Assembly (NCBI GenBank): GCA_009760855.2
Contig: WPIO01000026.1
Span: 4,111,501 to 4,175,500, forward strand
Length of the DNA stretch: 64,000 bases
Direction of reading: 5' to 3'
From: Cristatella mucedo
Taxonomy: Eukaryota; Bryozoa; Phylactolaemata; Cristatellidae
Position 1 is the first letter of the stretch, and each line of letters starts with the position of its first letter. The notes under the pieces are model-generated. The model saw only the letters and a program-made list of their open reading frames with translations, made no database searches and was not told where the DNA came from. The position numbers and the translations under genes were made by a program. This document shows, in pieces, positions 45,879 through 57,910 of this stretch.

Positions 45879-46008
45879 CCTTTTTCTCGATTCGGTGAAG
45901 CGGGCGCTGAAACGGCCGAGGATAGCCGGCGTCCGGTTGCCAGCGACCTTGAGGCCGCCATTTCGCTTGCTGCCGAAGCCGATGAGCGGACCGCCGAGCT
46001 CAGTAACT

Positions 46009-46650
46009 CTGCTCAGCCGCTGCCGTTGCGCTCAGTGCCGGCGGCGGCGAGCGACTAAGCCACACTATGCGGCAGGTGCGCGCCGCAGAGCAGCTGTGGC
46101 GGGCGTGAAAACGATGCTGCTGCTCTGCAGGTGCGCAAATCTTGATAAGTGAGCGCCGGACGCTGCGTAGGATCCAGCAGAACTGTCGGACCGGTGTCGT
46201 CATGCCCGATGCAGCCGCAAACTGTCGCGCTCCCGCTCACCCCGCACTCCTCCTTTGAGGTCAGCCACCGTCGCACCGGTAGCATGTGGGCTGTACTGCC
46301 GCAAGAGGTTTGCCTTCCGGTGGTCCATTATGGCGAGCTCTCGACATTCGCATTTCGACCGGAAGTCCGAACCTCGTGCTCAAATGCAAGCCCACATGTG
46401 CACACGCTTATGCAGAAATGTTCTCATATAATTCTATATATATAAATTAATTAATATTAATTAATTTTATACATTTAGCAATTCGTATAGCTGTATTTAC
46501 ATAGCGTGCTTTCAAGTAGGTGGTAGCTATCGGTAATCGCCTGGGAGAGAATCGCAACGGTCATTCGGAATAGCCTCTTCTTCTCTCCGAAGGCATTCAA
46601 GCATATCTTTGAATTTCTTCGGTATGTAACTTTTGTGTATGACGGGGTAT
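46009..46650. other. P2X 3' flank, no gene recognised
   Basis: GC-rich to about 46,340, then AT-rich. No AATAAA was seen in the first 500 bases after the P2X stop. A 24-bp AT palindrome is at 46,444-46,467 (AAATTAATTAAT and its reverse complement). Confidence 0.5.
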
Positions 46651-46654
46651 ATCA

Positions 46655-46728
46655 TACAATAATAATAATACATTTTTATAACGCAACGAGAACTTAATCT
46701 CTTTCTAGGCACTTTAAATCGAGCTGCC
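46655..46728 (-). mobile_element. LINE-1/SINE 3' tail fragment
   Basis: AATAATAATACATTTTTATA then GAGAACTTAATCTCTTTCTA GGCACTTTA: the reverse complement of the LINE-1 tail, with its (ATT)n end. Only about 70 bases. Confidence 0.7.
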
Positions 46729-47900
46729 CCGTCAAAACCTCTCTCTTTGCTCAGCAAACAATCATCCAGATTTCCATGGCCTTAATCAGAACAAAGCGAG
46801 AATAATAGCCATACGATAGTAAATCCGTTCCAGTGCCTATGGCAGCCCTAGAATCTTTATTTATTGCTTTGCACAAAATGCCTGAGACAAATTGGGAACT
46901 CATCTAAAAAAATGCACCCTCTGCACTGAGAAAACATCTACTATATGTATTTTTTATGTTTAGAGTAACTTTTTGCTGGGTTATGATAGACAAATATGAA
47001 AGTATACCATGTTTCTGTAAACTGCTTTCTTTGCACATTCAAAGTACCGCAAGCTGGGCAGCAAACGCCATTTGCAAAGACTTAAATGGGGTCAAAGAAT
47101 TGAATATGACGGCGTTGTGCGTAAGCACAATCCGTGTCCATGCATATATACAGGTTTAATGGATGATTTACATCAAGAAGGGTTTTGCAGTAGTTATTAA
47201 TTTTCTGTGGTAGTTAACTGAAGGACCGCAAGGTAAATTAAGTGTTCGTGCCTGCACAATGTAACAGTTTCGTTGACAGAGTCAGCCTGAATAAGTATGA
47301 CAGCAGTCGGACAACATTTATTGCCCACGTCTGAAATAGGAAAGGCTTCGAGGAGTAGGTAATGTACCGCGAGACAAATCGCCTTCACTGCCGGCACCTA
47401 AATAAGTGCAGCAAAGTAGTTTCGTAGCTCAATCCGGCACAATACACTTTTATCCATTACTTGAAATTCTTTACTCAGACGCAGTTGTTAGGGCAAGCCG
47501 ACCCAGATAGCAGTGGCTCGTGTCAGGATTGACTTTAGCCAGACGTATGTACTTACGTATGTTCGCGGTTTTTAGCAAATTATGTTGTCTTTAATAGCAA
47601 AGGCTGACGCTTTTATTTTAGCCTCAGCAGTAGTACCTGAGTGGCCGATGGCCATATCGGATACACACTCACGTGGCTCAAGTATAAACACAGAAAAAGT
47701 TCATATTGAACCTAGTTTAGGGCATATTCAGCAGGCGCTATCACGACAGTCCCTACACCCACTACTGTAGTATAGAAGGTTTCCGTCGATGTCGGTCCAA
47801 AGACTGAAATGCAAATGAAATGGGACTGAACTGAGTCAATTTATTAGTCACATCTCTTGAGTTTAAGCTAGGTTCGACTGAAATTATTCAGCAGTACTGA
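46729..47900. other. Spacer, no gene recognised
   Basis: AT-rich DNA without motif-bearing frames. Confidence 0.5.
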
Positions 47901-47938
47901 GAGACAAATTCAAACATATCATTTCGTTGACTTGGCGA

Positions 47939-48352
47939 ATGAGGCCAATTGTAGAGAGGCTGATAATGAGCCACCTCGGCCGCCGAACCAACCCGTGCAG
48001 CTCTTCAGGGCCAGTTTGCTGGGCCACGAATGCCCCCGTGAAACCCCTATCCTCCACTACTAAGTCCGATTTGGCAAAGCGCTTTCTTCTCGACTCGCTC
48101 TGTTGCTCAGTCCACACGAATCGATCGGCGCTCCCGAACGCCAGCATGATTTTGCTGAGGCGATCGTGGCGAATGGTCGGTTACTCGCTGTGCCCAAATT
48201 CCACTCCGCCTGTGCCTATTTTTCACAAGCGGCCACAAGATCCACTCGATCGATCCGGATCTGAAGAAGCCCGGATCGTGGAGCGCGAGGCTAGTGCTCT
48301 CGTGGCAGCCGTCGGGGTGGATGGGGCGGCTCGATCGATTGCTATTTCGTAG
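47939..48352 (+). CDS. Unknown 138-codon open frame in a GC-richer patch
   Basis: From the ATG at 47,939 the frame is open to 48,352 and includes RRTNPCSSSGPVCWATNAP and a C-terminal SEEARIVEREASALVAAVG. The opposite strand is also open over 47,884-48,147 (MLAFGSADRFVWTEQQSES), so openness alone is weak evidence. GC content is higher here than on either side. No family, signal peptide or membrane segment is recognised. It could be an exon on either strand or non-coding. Confidence 0.2.
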   Translation: MRPIVERLIMSHLGRRTNPCSSSGPVCWATNAPVKPLSSTTKSDLAKRFLLDSLCCSVHTNRSALPNASMILLRRSWRMVGYSLCPNSTPPVPIFHKRPQDPLDRSGSEEARIVEREASALVAAVGVDGAARSIAIS

Positions 48353-48869
48353 GTGATCGAAGCGCTGCGAATTAAATATGCATTCCTACGCATGCACGCA
48401 CCCGTCAGACTTACTGCTCAGTCGTCTCGGAAGGGCGCCGGCACTGTTTATATTTCTCAGCTGATAAGTAATGGCAAAATGACGAGCGCAGATGCATCGA
48501 TGCAAAACCACGACAGGATGCTGAGCACAGCTGCGAAGAGGCAAGGCTGCTGCGAAGAGCAACGTGACATTTTGCCGCTCTGTATGCATAGCCGATCAAG
48601 AAAATTACCCGTCTGGTCACTCTGGCTGTGACTCTGGCAGATATGTCAGCTGAATTTAGTAGCCACAAAGGTGTGGGCAGAGTAGTGGCAGCCACAGTGG
48701 TAGAGGCAGCCGCAGCAGAAGAGTCTGTCGCAGCCGAAGCAATGGTATCCAGCGATACGAGCTGAGCACGGACTTGAGGCTCGTCAGATAGTTAAAACTC
48801 ATCTGGTCAATAGTGGATCTTTCGTGACTTCGTCCTAGCAGAAGAGGACATCGGAAAGGAATATTAGAA

Positions 48870-49000
48870 ATACGTTTGTATAGCGCCCTTAGACAACCTA
48901 ATCTCTTTCTAGGCACCTTACACATGGTGTAAAGGAAACATAATCGTGTGGTTAGTGGTAACACGGCAACATTAATTGCAACTAAAAGCACAGTATCCGA
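48870..49000 (-). mobile_element. LINE-1 3' UTR fragment
   Basis: TATAGCGCCCTTAGACAACC TAATCTCTTTCTAGGCACC then GGTTAGTGGTAACACGGCAA: the reverse complement of the LINE-1 tail and part of its 3' UTR, diverged. Confidence 0.7.
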
Positions 49001-49890
49001 AGGTTCTGAGGTTTCGTAGAGGCAAAAGTCTTTCCACCTAGAGGTCACTTTAAGCAGGATAAAAAGAGGTTTCCAAACGGTCATACAAATGAATTTGAAA
49101 CTGCAGCCCGTGGTTATTGAGAACACTTTGGATTAGTGCAGTTCACAGAACTTAGGCATCCATGTCGGGGCCTGGTCGAAGAGGCGGTGATGAGAAGACA
49201 GATGAGGACGCTAAAAGGTCCTGGCAACATGTCTAAAAAAATGCACGAGCAGCCGACACTCTTTATCTTCTGGAATTCGTCAAATGAAATGCTATGCCAA
49301 CTGCATACGACATGTCGTATCAGCAGATAGAGTTTTCAGAAAACTTCTCCATACAACCTAGATTAGGTCAATGCTATTTGAATACTTTATCAACTCCGCA
49401 ATCAGAGGCATATCGGCTAACTATTTAGTTCTCCCCTTATCAAATATTGTTTCAAGATCCATCGTTACTTGAGCAGAAAGATATAACAGCAGCCCAATAT
49501 CAAGCAATGACCTTTAATGAATGTCGAGCTCTCGTGAATATTGTTCCTCACACTAATGAGAGAACACTCAATTAATGCAATGCCCATTGCATAGTATCCA
49601 TATTGAAATGCTAGGGAACGACTTCATTATAGTTGACACTGAGCCGAACCAAGTTTTAATAGCTGGTTCAGAAGATTAAAAGAAAGAAAGCAGATACAAT
49701 ATCCTCTTCTCTGGATCAGCTGAAATTTTGTAGAGCATCAGCCTTCAAGTAATCAAGCGTGAAGAAGCCGAATTTATGATTTTGGTAGGTCTATTTAGAT
49801 TAGCTATGTAAATAAAACTTAATAAGATAAAATATTAATATCAACTTAAGCCAACTGCAGCAAACATTCTGACCCACTATGGCTTTCGTA
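49001..49890. other. Spacer, no gene recognised
   Basis: AT-rich, with short frames only. Confidence 0.5.
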
Positions 49891-49894
49891 GATA

Positions 49895-49896
49895 CT

Positions 49897-49989
<93 letters not shown>
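49895..49989. repeat. (TA)n microsatellite at a LINE-2 tail
   Basis: About 90 bases of TA dinucleotides with one CA interruption near 49,935, directly next to the 3' end of a LINE-2 fragment. This suggests expansion from the element's own TACAT-type tail. Confidence 0.92.
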
Positions 49990-49994
<5 letters not shown>

Positions 49995-50620
49995 TATAAC
50001 TCCACCAAGCCACAAAGACTATGAAGTTGTTTCGCGGGGATTTTTGCTATTGCCCAAACATAGCCTAAGCGGGTTTCGGTACGCATGCGGCAGCCAACAG
50101 ACTTGATCTCGCGCAACAAAGTGAAAGTGAGAAGCATAACTGAGTCAGGGTGAAGTTAACGGAGTGAGTAGCATGGAAGTAGCAGCTCAGGACGGCTTAC
50201 AAAGATGGGCCATAGTCGATAGCAGGAGAGTCAACGTTGCTGTTTAAGAATTGTGGCAGTGAGTTTACACAATCTAGGACCTGCTGAGTCAAAGACGCTT
50301 TTTGCCTGCTGCTTCCTTTAAGCGAGGAATGGAATGGCTAATTTGTCATCCATAGAGGACCTTACGGCACGAAGATGCTGAAACTGGTGCAGCAGTTCAG
50401 CTAGACATGATAGAGCCAAGTCGCAGCGGGCTGGTGGGTCAGCATAGAGCTTTACTGTGTACCGGTTGATTAACCGGAAGCTAGCAAAGCTCCTGCAGCG
50501 ATGGAGACGTATGGTCAAACCCCCGGAGTTTATCAACTAGCCTTAGAGTCATATCTATCACCTGCTACAGTCGCCTAGTGACTTTTTTCGGCAGCCGCAG
50601 ACGGATCGGGAGGTACTGTC
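49990..50620 (-). mobile_element. LINE-2 3' fragment
   Basis: Minus-strand fragment starting at CCGTCTATAACTCCACCAAG (3' end) and running back through GTACGCATGCGGCAGCCAAC, GCATGGAAGTAGCAGCTCAG and CTGAAACTGGTGCAGCAGTT, in the same order as 11,400-12,030. The minus frame 50,318-50,536 includes CLAELLHQFQHLRAVRSS, a LINE-2 protein segment also encoded at 26,341-26,634. Confidence 0.85.
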
Positions 50621-51610
50621 TTTTAGTGGACGAAGAATAAGCGTATTCAGCACCGAATTAAGATCAAAGCTTCCTTGATCAGAGGTTATAATTGTTTAAA
50701 ATTTATAATCATTTATAAGACGCATTACTATTTAGTAAGAATCTAAAAAATTCAGAGTGTGGTATTTGTTTTTAATACTGAATTTTAGTTGAGACATATC
50801 TGCTATCGATAAATCCTTCCGGTTTCGCGTGCTGACACGAACTGGCCATGCAAGAAACTTACAGGTAAAAATAGTAAAACTCACGTCTCGAGACTTTCTT
50901 CACGACCATCTCCATTTCTGGTGGCGGGAAAGCAGGTGACTATGTAACGGTCAAAGTGACCAGTTTCCTTCTAAAACCTTGATTGACCTCGCGATTGACA
51001 CCAGAGTGCAAAACTGAGGGGAGTAGAGTTACTAGGAGCGCACAAGGCTGCTAAAATCAGTTACAGAAGAAAAAACCATTGACGCAAATTGGAATAATGG
51101 ATTGGAATAACGAGCATTAATGGCAGGCATCTCGAGCTTCGTACGGGTTACAAAGTTCCTTCGCAGAGACGCAAATGAATCCACAATAAAAAAATGGGAT
51201 CGCGTGATTATTAACGCTAGAGGCGCTGCTCGCCATTTAAAGGACCTCCCACTTTTACGCACTGTAATAAGGTTTGCTATATTTGGGACCAGGCCTTCTC
51301 GTATTAGGAAGAAGTAATCATAAAAAAATCCTAAAAGGTTTGACCGAACAAGCGCATCTGCCACTTAGCCAAGGTTCTGCTCCCCAGCATTTGCGTGTAA
51401 GCTTGTTCTTGGAGAAGCCTACACACAGATATATCCAATTAGTTTAGGTAAAGGTCGAAAATGAGAGTACATTGTGTCCTACTAGAAGCTATAAAATATT
51501 TCCGTAATAGGAACGACGAGTCTATTGTAAGAACAAGCATAGCTAGCGACACCGAATCTAAAACGACTTTACAGAGCAGCACAACTAGAGATACAGGGTC
51601 ATGACAAACT
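50621..51610. other. Spacer, one unassigned minus frame
   Basis: The 110-codon minus frame 51,032-51,364 (FDYFF-type aromatic-rich start, RSFKWRAAPLALIITRSHFF) has no recognised family. Nothing else noted. Confidence 0.35.
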
Positions 51611-51735
51611 GGTTTGGCCCAGGGGTTAAAGTGTTCACTTTTAATGACTGAGGTCAGGGTAAATGTCTTTGATGACCGAGCTCGTGGTCACAAGCCCTGC
51701 AGCATATGTGAAGCGCCTGGATAGAGATTTTCCGC
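51611..51735 (+). mobile_element. tRNA-headed SINE, diverged
   Basis: GGTTTGGCCCAGGGGTTAAA GTG (A-box side), CTCGTGGTCACAAGCCCTGC (altered B box) and GTGAAGCGCCTGGATAGAGA (LINE-1-like tail start). The remainder of the tail is missing. Confidence 0.6.
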
Positions 51736-52914
51736 CCCCAGCCGATGGTCCGCCCACTCAACGGGCGCGCTCCGTGCTGGCACGTGACATATCCTTGCCG
51801 CGTAATTCGCTAATTGCCTGTGCGTCAGCCTGTACGCACGCTATACGCTTGCTATTCTTCTCCCTTACTCTCTTTCTCATTTCTCTTCCTACTGTGGAGC
51901 TGCTCCCACGACGGCTACTACAAACGTATGTACGCTCGCCCGCTTGCGTTTTCCTGCGTGTCATACAGCCGTCGTAGTCAGTACCACAACTCGCTTGCGG
52001 GGCTTCAGTTCTTCGTCGTGCAGCCACCATTGCGCCCGAGCTCCTACACTCTCAGGATGCGATACAATTACGACAGGTTGTTACAATTTACTAAGAATGT
52101 TTTTTGATGGTAGATATACTATTGTAAAACTCACAACAATAATCATGCATACCTAACTTGAATTAAAACGCCAAAATACAGAATAGAAAAAAAATAAAAA
52201 AGAACAGAATAGAGAGAACCGAGTGCCTGCTTCGTTCACACCAACAGTAGTTTTTTAAATTTAAATACTGATACAGACAAAGTATTTAATGACTTATTAT
52301 TACTGTACATTATTTACCACGGCTATCATTGTCCCAGTCTAAGAAGGATGCTATTTTTATTATGGATACCAACATTGCTTTTTATTATTTTTTATGGTTA
52401 ATAACATGCTAGTGGCTAAGTCTAGCTCTGCTAGCAGAGCTCTATTCACTGCTAGTGAATCGCTGTTGTTGAGCTCGCTGGCGTCCTAATGCTGCTATTA
52501 CACTGGACAACGTTGAAATTGTTACTGACTTAAAAAGGCCCTATTCTGTAGCATCTACTTGTGCTAAACACGATTATAACCAAAACATTTTTTATCGGAT
52601 CTCGTTTAGAAGATATTTCAAATAGTTCATTTTCTGCATTTCACCGTGCAAACGTATCCAGTAGGACTGTAGCAGCATCCTAAATAAGCCTAGACTGATG
52701 TAATATTGCATTGCATTGCATAATACCGTCGTGCACAAATCCTCCTAATTTGATAGCATCTTTTGCTGATGCAATACATTGCAACTGCCAGGCGGCTGCT
52801 TCAGTAAGCTGGATTTATAAAGCCTAATCAGAAAGGTTGAGCATTTAAAATTATTCAGACCTCATGCGAGACATTTTAAGCTACGGTTACATGAAACTGC
52901 TGTTATTTTATCTA
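51736..52914. other. Spacer, no gene recognised
   Basis: Includes a GC-richer block at 51,736-52,060 with short frames on both strands. A (GCATT)3-like run near 52,703-52,722 resembles LINE-2 tails but is unsupported by neighbouring sequence. Confidence 0.4.
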
Positions 52915-54600
52915 GTGAGGTACAACACAGAACAGTAATCCTTCAAAAGTTTGTTAATACAGCGGAGAAGTTTTGCTATATCTGTAGGGAAGTGGAATTT
53001 TCCATTCAAAAGAAAAGTGTCACTTCTCAAGTGAAGTAGGCATATCATATTGATATCGGATGCAAGGTTGGTGACCAAGACCAGCATTATGACCCGCATA
53101 TATGCTGTGCTACATATACAACACAGCATTCACAGTGGTTGAATTGCAAAAGACCATCAGCATCATTTTCAATCCCATGGTGTGGAGAGAGCCAAGCAAC
53201 CACATAAATGGCTGTTACTTCTGCTTGGTTCCTCCTCTTTTTGGTGACATAAAGGAACAAAAGAAGTCAAGAATAGCATAATCAAACATTAAATCTGCAT
53301 TGAGACCAGTCCCAAATGGTGTAGGAATTTCTATTCCAGAACACCCCGCAGAATGTTCTCTTGATTCAAATGATGAGGACGAGGTTGAGAAGATCTGTTT
53401 TTCTCCTGGTACATCAGCATGAAGCGATCGATCCCGATTTCCACTGTGATGTATTATCATACCCACACAAGATAGCACAGAAAGAACAAAATGACCCGTT
53501 TCGTGATTTTGACATATCCAAGAACAATGCAGAATTGCTCGAATCCAGACTCCAACAATGGAATCATCTAGAAGGTGTCACAATTACTTTATGTTGAAAG
53601 CACCAACAGCACTTAGAGCCTTTCTCCAGAAACGAAAGTAATCTGGTATTCTGTTCCGATATTGAGGGCCTCATGAACGCCGTTCAAATCACTCATGACC
53701 CACAAGAGTAGAGATTATTTTGTTGAATCTTCCAAACTGAGTCTTAAGGTGGTACTTTTTCAAAATGGAAACCGTCTTCCATCTAATCCAGTAACGCATG
53801 CTGCCCACATGAAAGAGACGTACGATAAATTTCAGCAGATACCGAATTACATTGAATGTAACAGGTGCAGCTGGCACCTCTGCTGTGATTTGAAGGCAGT
53901 TGCCCTTTTAACGGGACTGCAGCAGGAAATAAAAAAAACACGCGTTTCTTATGTGAGTGGGATAGCCGAGAAAGGGAATCGCACTACTTTCGGAAGGAAT
54001 GGACTCGCGGAAAAAATGTAGCAGCTGGAGAGAAGAATATCCAGCGTCCAGCTCTGGTAAAGGCTCGCAAAATCCTGCTTTCACCCCTTCACGTCACACC
54101 AGGCTTGATGAGGAATTTTGTGAAAGCCATGGACCGCACTTTGCTAGCTTTCCGATGCATGCGTGAAAAGTTCCCTCGAATAACCAAAGCAAAGATACAG
54201 AGGGAGTGCTCGTGGCTCGTGGTGTGGATTCGAGAGCGCTTCAAAGATGACCGGTTTAACAACTTGCTGCTGGACGATGCGAAACAAACCTGAATGCTTT
54301 TTGTCTGGTGTCCAGAAACTTTTTCGGTAATGGTGGCGGAGAAATCTACAAGGAAATTTTGAAAACTTGCTGGTGCAGTATCAGAAACTTGGCTGCAATA
54401 TGTCTTTAAAGATCCACCTCCTTCATTCCCATTCAAATTTTTCGCCCAGAAACTGTGGTATGGTTAGTAATGAACACGGCGAACGTTTTCATGAAGACGT
54501 AGCAAAAATGGAACGAAGATACCAGGGAAATTGGTTCCCTACAATGCTGGCTGATTACTGCTGGACACTCCTCAGAGATGCTCCATAAACAGCTGCACAA
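52915..54600 (+). pseudogene. Decayed member of a widespread element-borne protein family (VWREPSNH type)
   Basis: Pieces in three frames follow one protein order: CYIC...IGCKVGDQDQ and HICC (cysteine cluster, 52,970-53,130), then VWREPSNHINGCYFC (53,191), SALRPVPNGVGISIP, FRDFDISKNNAELLESRLQQW (53,500), YFVESSKLSLKVVLFQNGN, HMKETY, CCDLKAVALLTGLQ, LMRNFVKAMDR (54,100), LGCNMSLKIHLLHSH and EHGERFHEDVAKMERRYQGN with MLADYCWTLLRD (54,400-54,585). I recognise this order from multi-copy, uncharacterised proteins of many invertebrates, probably encoded by a mobile element; a nuclease or transposase role is only a guess. Stops (for example after SQVK near 53,038) and frameshifts show this copy is dead. 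No terminal inverted repeats were found by eye. Confidence 0.75.
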
Positions 54601-55749
54601 GAGACAGGCAAAGGAATCGAAAATGTAGTATATTTTTTTATTTTTACAAGTAGTAACCTTAGCCCTATTACTACTGGCATGCATTTTGTGATGTACACTT
54701 TAATTTATTGAAGATTACAAAAAGTAATGACAATTTTACAATTTGACTGTCATATTCACTTTGAGCATACAAATATTGATAATAAATGACTAATTTTATT
54801 TCGGTAACATGAAATTTGTGAACATTTCAAAACAGCAATGTTAGAAGAGATTTTTGTCTTTAATCTCTTCTCAATCAGCACCTCTCTAGATAGCAAACTT
54901 GGGCTACTCCATGAGCGGTTCCGAATTTTACCCAAAGTCTCCGTAATACCTTAACGTATTCGAAATAGTATGTTTGCTTGGACTGTGCATGAGCTATCTT
55001 AGTATATGCTTCTACAAAATGGCAAACTTGGCTGCCGATGTCATGTCGCCATTTTCCTCCTGCTTCTCCCCGTTTGACTGCTACTAACACTACTTGATGC
55101 CAATAGTGATGCAGCTGTCATTTAACCGGCCTCATACAGTTTCCTTAAAGGCTGTAGAAAACCAGTGAATGCACCATCTCTCTGGGCCAGAGGTCACACT
55201 ACTAAGTCAAAAAATGCTAACATTGACCTGAGACAACCGCGATAGCTGACATATCTCGTGATCCTACAAGGCATCTATGAAAGTTAAGTTGTGTGCCTTC
55301 TTACCATCTCAAGTCATTGCCGAATCTATTCTACGGTTCCTGTTCAGTCGTTTGAGCACAGCAATATCTAGGTAGCCCAGCAGCGAAAATTAAAAAATCT
55401 GACGGTGAGAAATTAATGAAATCACTTTCAAATGCAGGTATTTTTTATATGCATGCGCAATCTGGTGGTCGCATGTACATCCCTAGTTAAGTTTGGTATC
55501 ACAGCGGGCTATACAGACGAACAATTATGGTTGTTATTATTCCTCTTACTCTCACTGATGCAGACAAATTGATGCATAAACGTGCTCTAGAAATGTATGG
55601 TTCCCTGAAGATTGTACGAGAGCGAAGTCATAGAGAAAACTTTCTATTTACTAAACAAAAAAATGCACCATATAAAGCACAAGCCTAAGCACCGATTCAA
55701 GAAGTCTGGTTCGATGCCACAAATCGAGTAAGGTTTTAAGAATATAGTG
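54601..55749. other. Spacer, no gene recognised
   Basis: AT-rich, with short frames only. Confidence 0.5.
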
Positions 55750-55895
55750 ATGGCGAACTAGGTAAGGCGATTGCTCTTTACGACCTCGGTCCCGAGTTTG
55801 TGGCTTCAAATCCTGCGGCGGGCCTTCCTTTATTGCCGCTGCAAGCTGTTGTGATACCATTAAAGGCGCTACAATCGCTATACAAAACAGGCTTT
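55750..55895 (+). mobile_element. tRNA-like SINE, diverged
   Basis: TGGCGAACTAGGTAAGGCGA (A-box like) and GTGGCTTCAAATCCTGC (B-box like) are spaced as in tRNA, followed by a body with GGCGCTACAATCGCTATACA. It is closer to the head in the P2X arms than to the unit A/B SINEs. Confidence 0.5.
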
Positions 55896-56089
55896 TAAAT
55901 TAGCTAGTATTTTTTATGTATATGCACACAAGGAAGCTTCGAAAATTCAGGGTTTTTCATTCAAAAACTAATGTCTTACATGTGTCTAATTTTAAAAGAC
56001 GGTGAATGCTTTCCTAGCACATTCGCAGTGATCAAACATTTAGTACATTACCTGGATAACTGATAGAGCATCTATTTACTTGTTTGAAA

Positions 56090-57910
56090 AACTGCACATA
56101 TTTGTGCCTCCATCAAGCCATCTGCTACTAAAACAAGTCTTGAGTCGCAACCTTTGACCTCCATTAGGAATTTTTCCGAGGCTTTAATAGAAGTGCTTTG
56201 TTTAACTATTGAGAAAAAATAGCTGGTCACCGGGAGGACGTAAACCATCATAGCGCCAATCATTACTGGCAAACGAATTTTTCCAGCAATAACTCAGGCT
56301 TCTATTGCTTCTCACCACACAGGCTTCGTTACGGTCTTACAAATCGGCGTTTGTTAAAACCACACTGAAACGTAAATTGGGATATTGACGTCTGAGCAAA
56401 CTAAATAATATTATCCACACATTCTTTCTGCTTAGACCACGACTCTCGAAAAAACGGTTTCAAAAAGCAGCCTACGGAGCACACTTATAAAAATGGTCAG
56501 AAAATGTCCGGTAATTCAAGCCAGGCCAATCCACAGAAACTTATCTTCGAGTTTCCAGACATTCTGAGTGGCAATAATTGGTAGCGACGCCCATGCCCTT
56601 ATCCTAACATATCTAACAGCTGCGCCTTATCCCAGTCTCATATTTGTGCTTCTGAGAAGAATGATCGCTGTGGATGATGAGAATCTGGCACACTTTGAGT
56701 CTCATTATTTTTGAGTCTGGAGTCTTAGTTCAGTTGAGTCCAGTCTGCGTTGTGTGGTGATACATTTTTATCCAGCAGATTAATAGCCTGTGGTGCTTCA
56801 CACGGAAAGATTTTCGGTTCTTGGCTGCTCTTTATTTATATTAGGGCTCTCTTAAAAGCGAGTAAGGCCCATGAGATCAACTATAACTTCTATGCTGACG
56901 ATATCCAAGTATATTTGTAATTAAAGCTATCGGATCTGCTGCACGACTGATACTGTGATTGCTTGCGTGCAGACGTTCGATTCTGCATGTCGGTTAATTT
57001 TCCTAAGTTGAAGATGACAAAACAGATCTATTCATAGTCCGCTCTAAACGTATTGCTAGACTAGAGGACTTCGTTCTAATAATTGCTAATTCTGTAAATC
57101 GACCATCATCACGTGTTTGAAATTTAGATGTCTTATTTTGTAGTTGCTTTTACCTAATTAATTTGAATAGTACTTTAAGAGAACTTAATCTTTATCCGCA
57201 TGCTTCACAAACGCTAGGTAGTTCGAGCCCATTACCTTAGTCATTAAAGGCGAGGACCTTTCACCAGGGCAGATCAGCATTTAAAAAGATTCTATAAGAA
57301 GACAGTTCGCACGGCAAGCTATCACATTAGATACCTGTATAAGTCTAGCGATTAACTGCCACTACTATCTCCCAGGCTCTGCTTAGGCTGGACTAATAAA
57401 GTTCAGATTTGTCTACGCTAAAGGAAAATACAATTAGGACTTAACAGCTGGCAATAGATATGGCTGCATGAGTGTTGAAAAAATCCAATAAAATCAGCTA
57501 CTGTGCTCCTTAGCTGAAGGAGCTGCTATAGCTCCCAGTCGATCAACAGATACAGAGAGAATGCTTACTCTGACCGATGAGGCCTGAGGCAGCTTGGCTA
57601 CTTCGCACCTAACAACACCAGCTGCACCAGCTTTGATCTCCTTGCGCCCACAAGTTCTCTATGGGGAATAGTGCAGCCGTTTTCACCTTATTCTTAAAAA
57701 GCGTTGCGGCGGGAGCTTTTGCTCTGCAGATCGATAGTTTAATACGCACTTCCGAAGTTATTTGGCAACTATTGCTTCTCTATGCAGCCGACAGTGGTTT
57801 CCAGCCGTCTTGAGCTGCTAGTCTGTTTCTGCTCGCTTTCTCAACTGCTCTTCTGACACTGCAATATTTCACACTCTCTCTATGCTGCATGAGAGGGAAA
57901 GTGTTAGCTA
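56090..57910 (+). mobile_element. LINE-2 copy, heavily decayed
   Basis: The plus strand encodes HICASIKPSATKTSLESQPL near 56,098, matching HIRASIKPPPCKVIVETQPV of the unit A LINE-2. RT remnants follow, with FYADDIQVYL near 56,890, the catalytic box of reverse transcriptase. Near 57,600 there is CACCAGCTGCACCAGCTTTG, and near 57,800 a 3' UTR portion (CCAGCCGTCTTGAGCTGCTA, CTCAACTGCTCTTCTGAC). Stops are frequent, and a SINE interrupts it at 57,172-57,272. The 3' tail was not found. Confidence 0.75.
57172..57272 (-). mobile_element. SINE, degenerate, inside LINE-2
   Basis: Plus-strand GAGAACTTAATCTTTATCCG (tail complement) and GTAGTTCGAGCCCATTACCT (B-box region complement) with GGCGAGGACCTTTCACCAGG. 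It follows the order of the intact SINE at 58,262-58,388. Confidence 0.6.

Larger units (their letters stand above)
41637..46008. repeat. Right arm of the large inverted repeat carrying P2X
   Basis: Reverse complement of 14,329-18,721 with scattered substitutions and small indels. The outer end is GAGCTCAGTAACT, and beyond it the two flanks are unrelated. The inner end is near TTAGTGCCATATACTC. Non-coding parts of the arms look at least as similar as the P2X part by eye. Confidence 0.95.

Noticed and set aside
46444-46467. AT palindrome as origin or protein-binding site
   Set aside because: Low-complexity AT DNA easily forms such palindromes. There is no supporting context.
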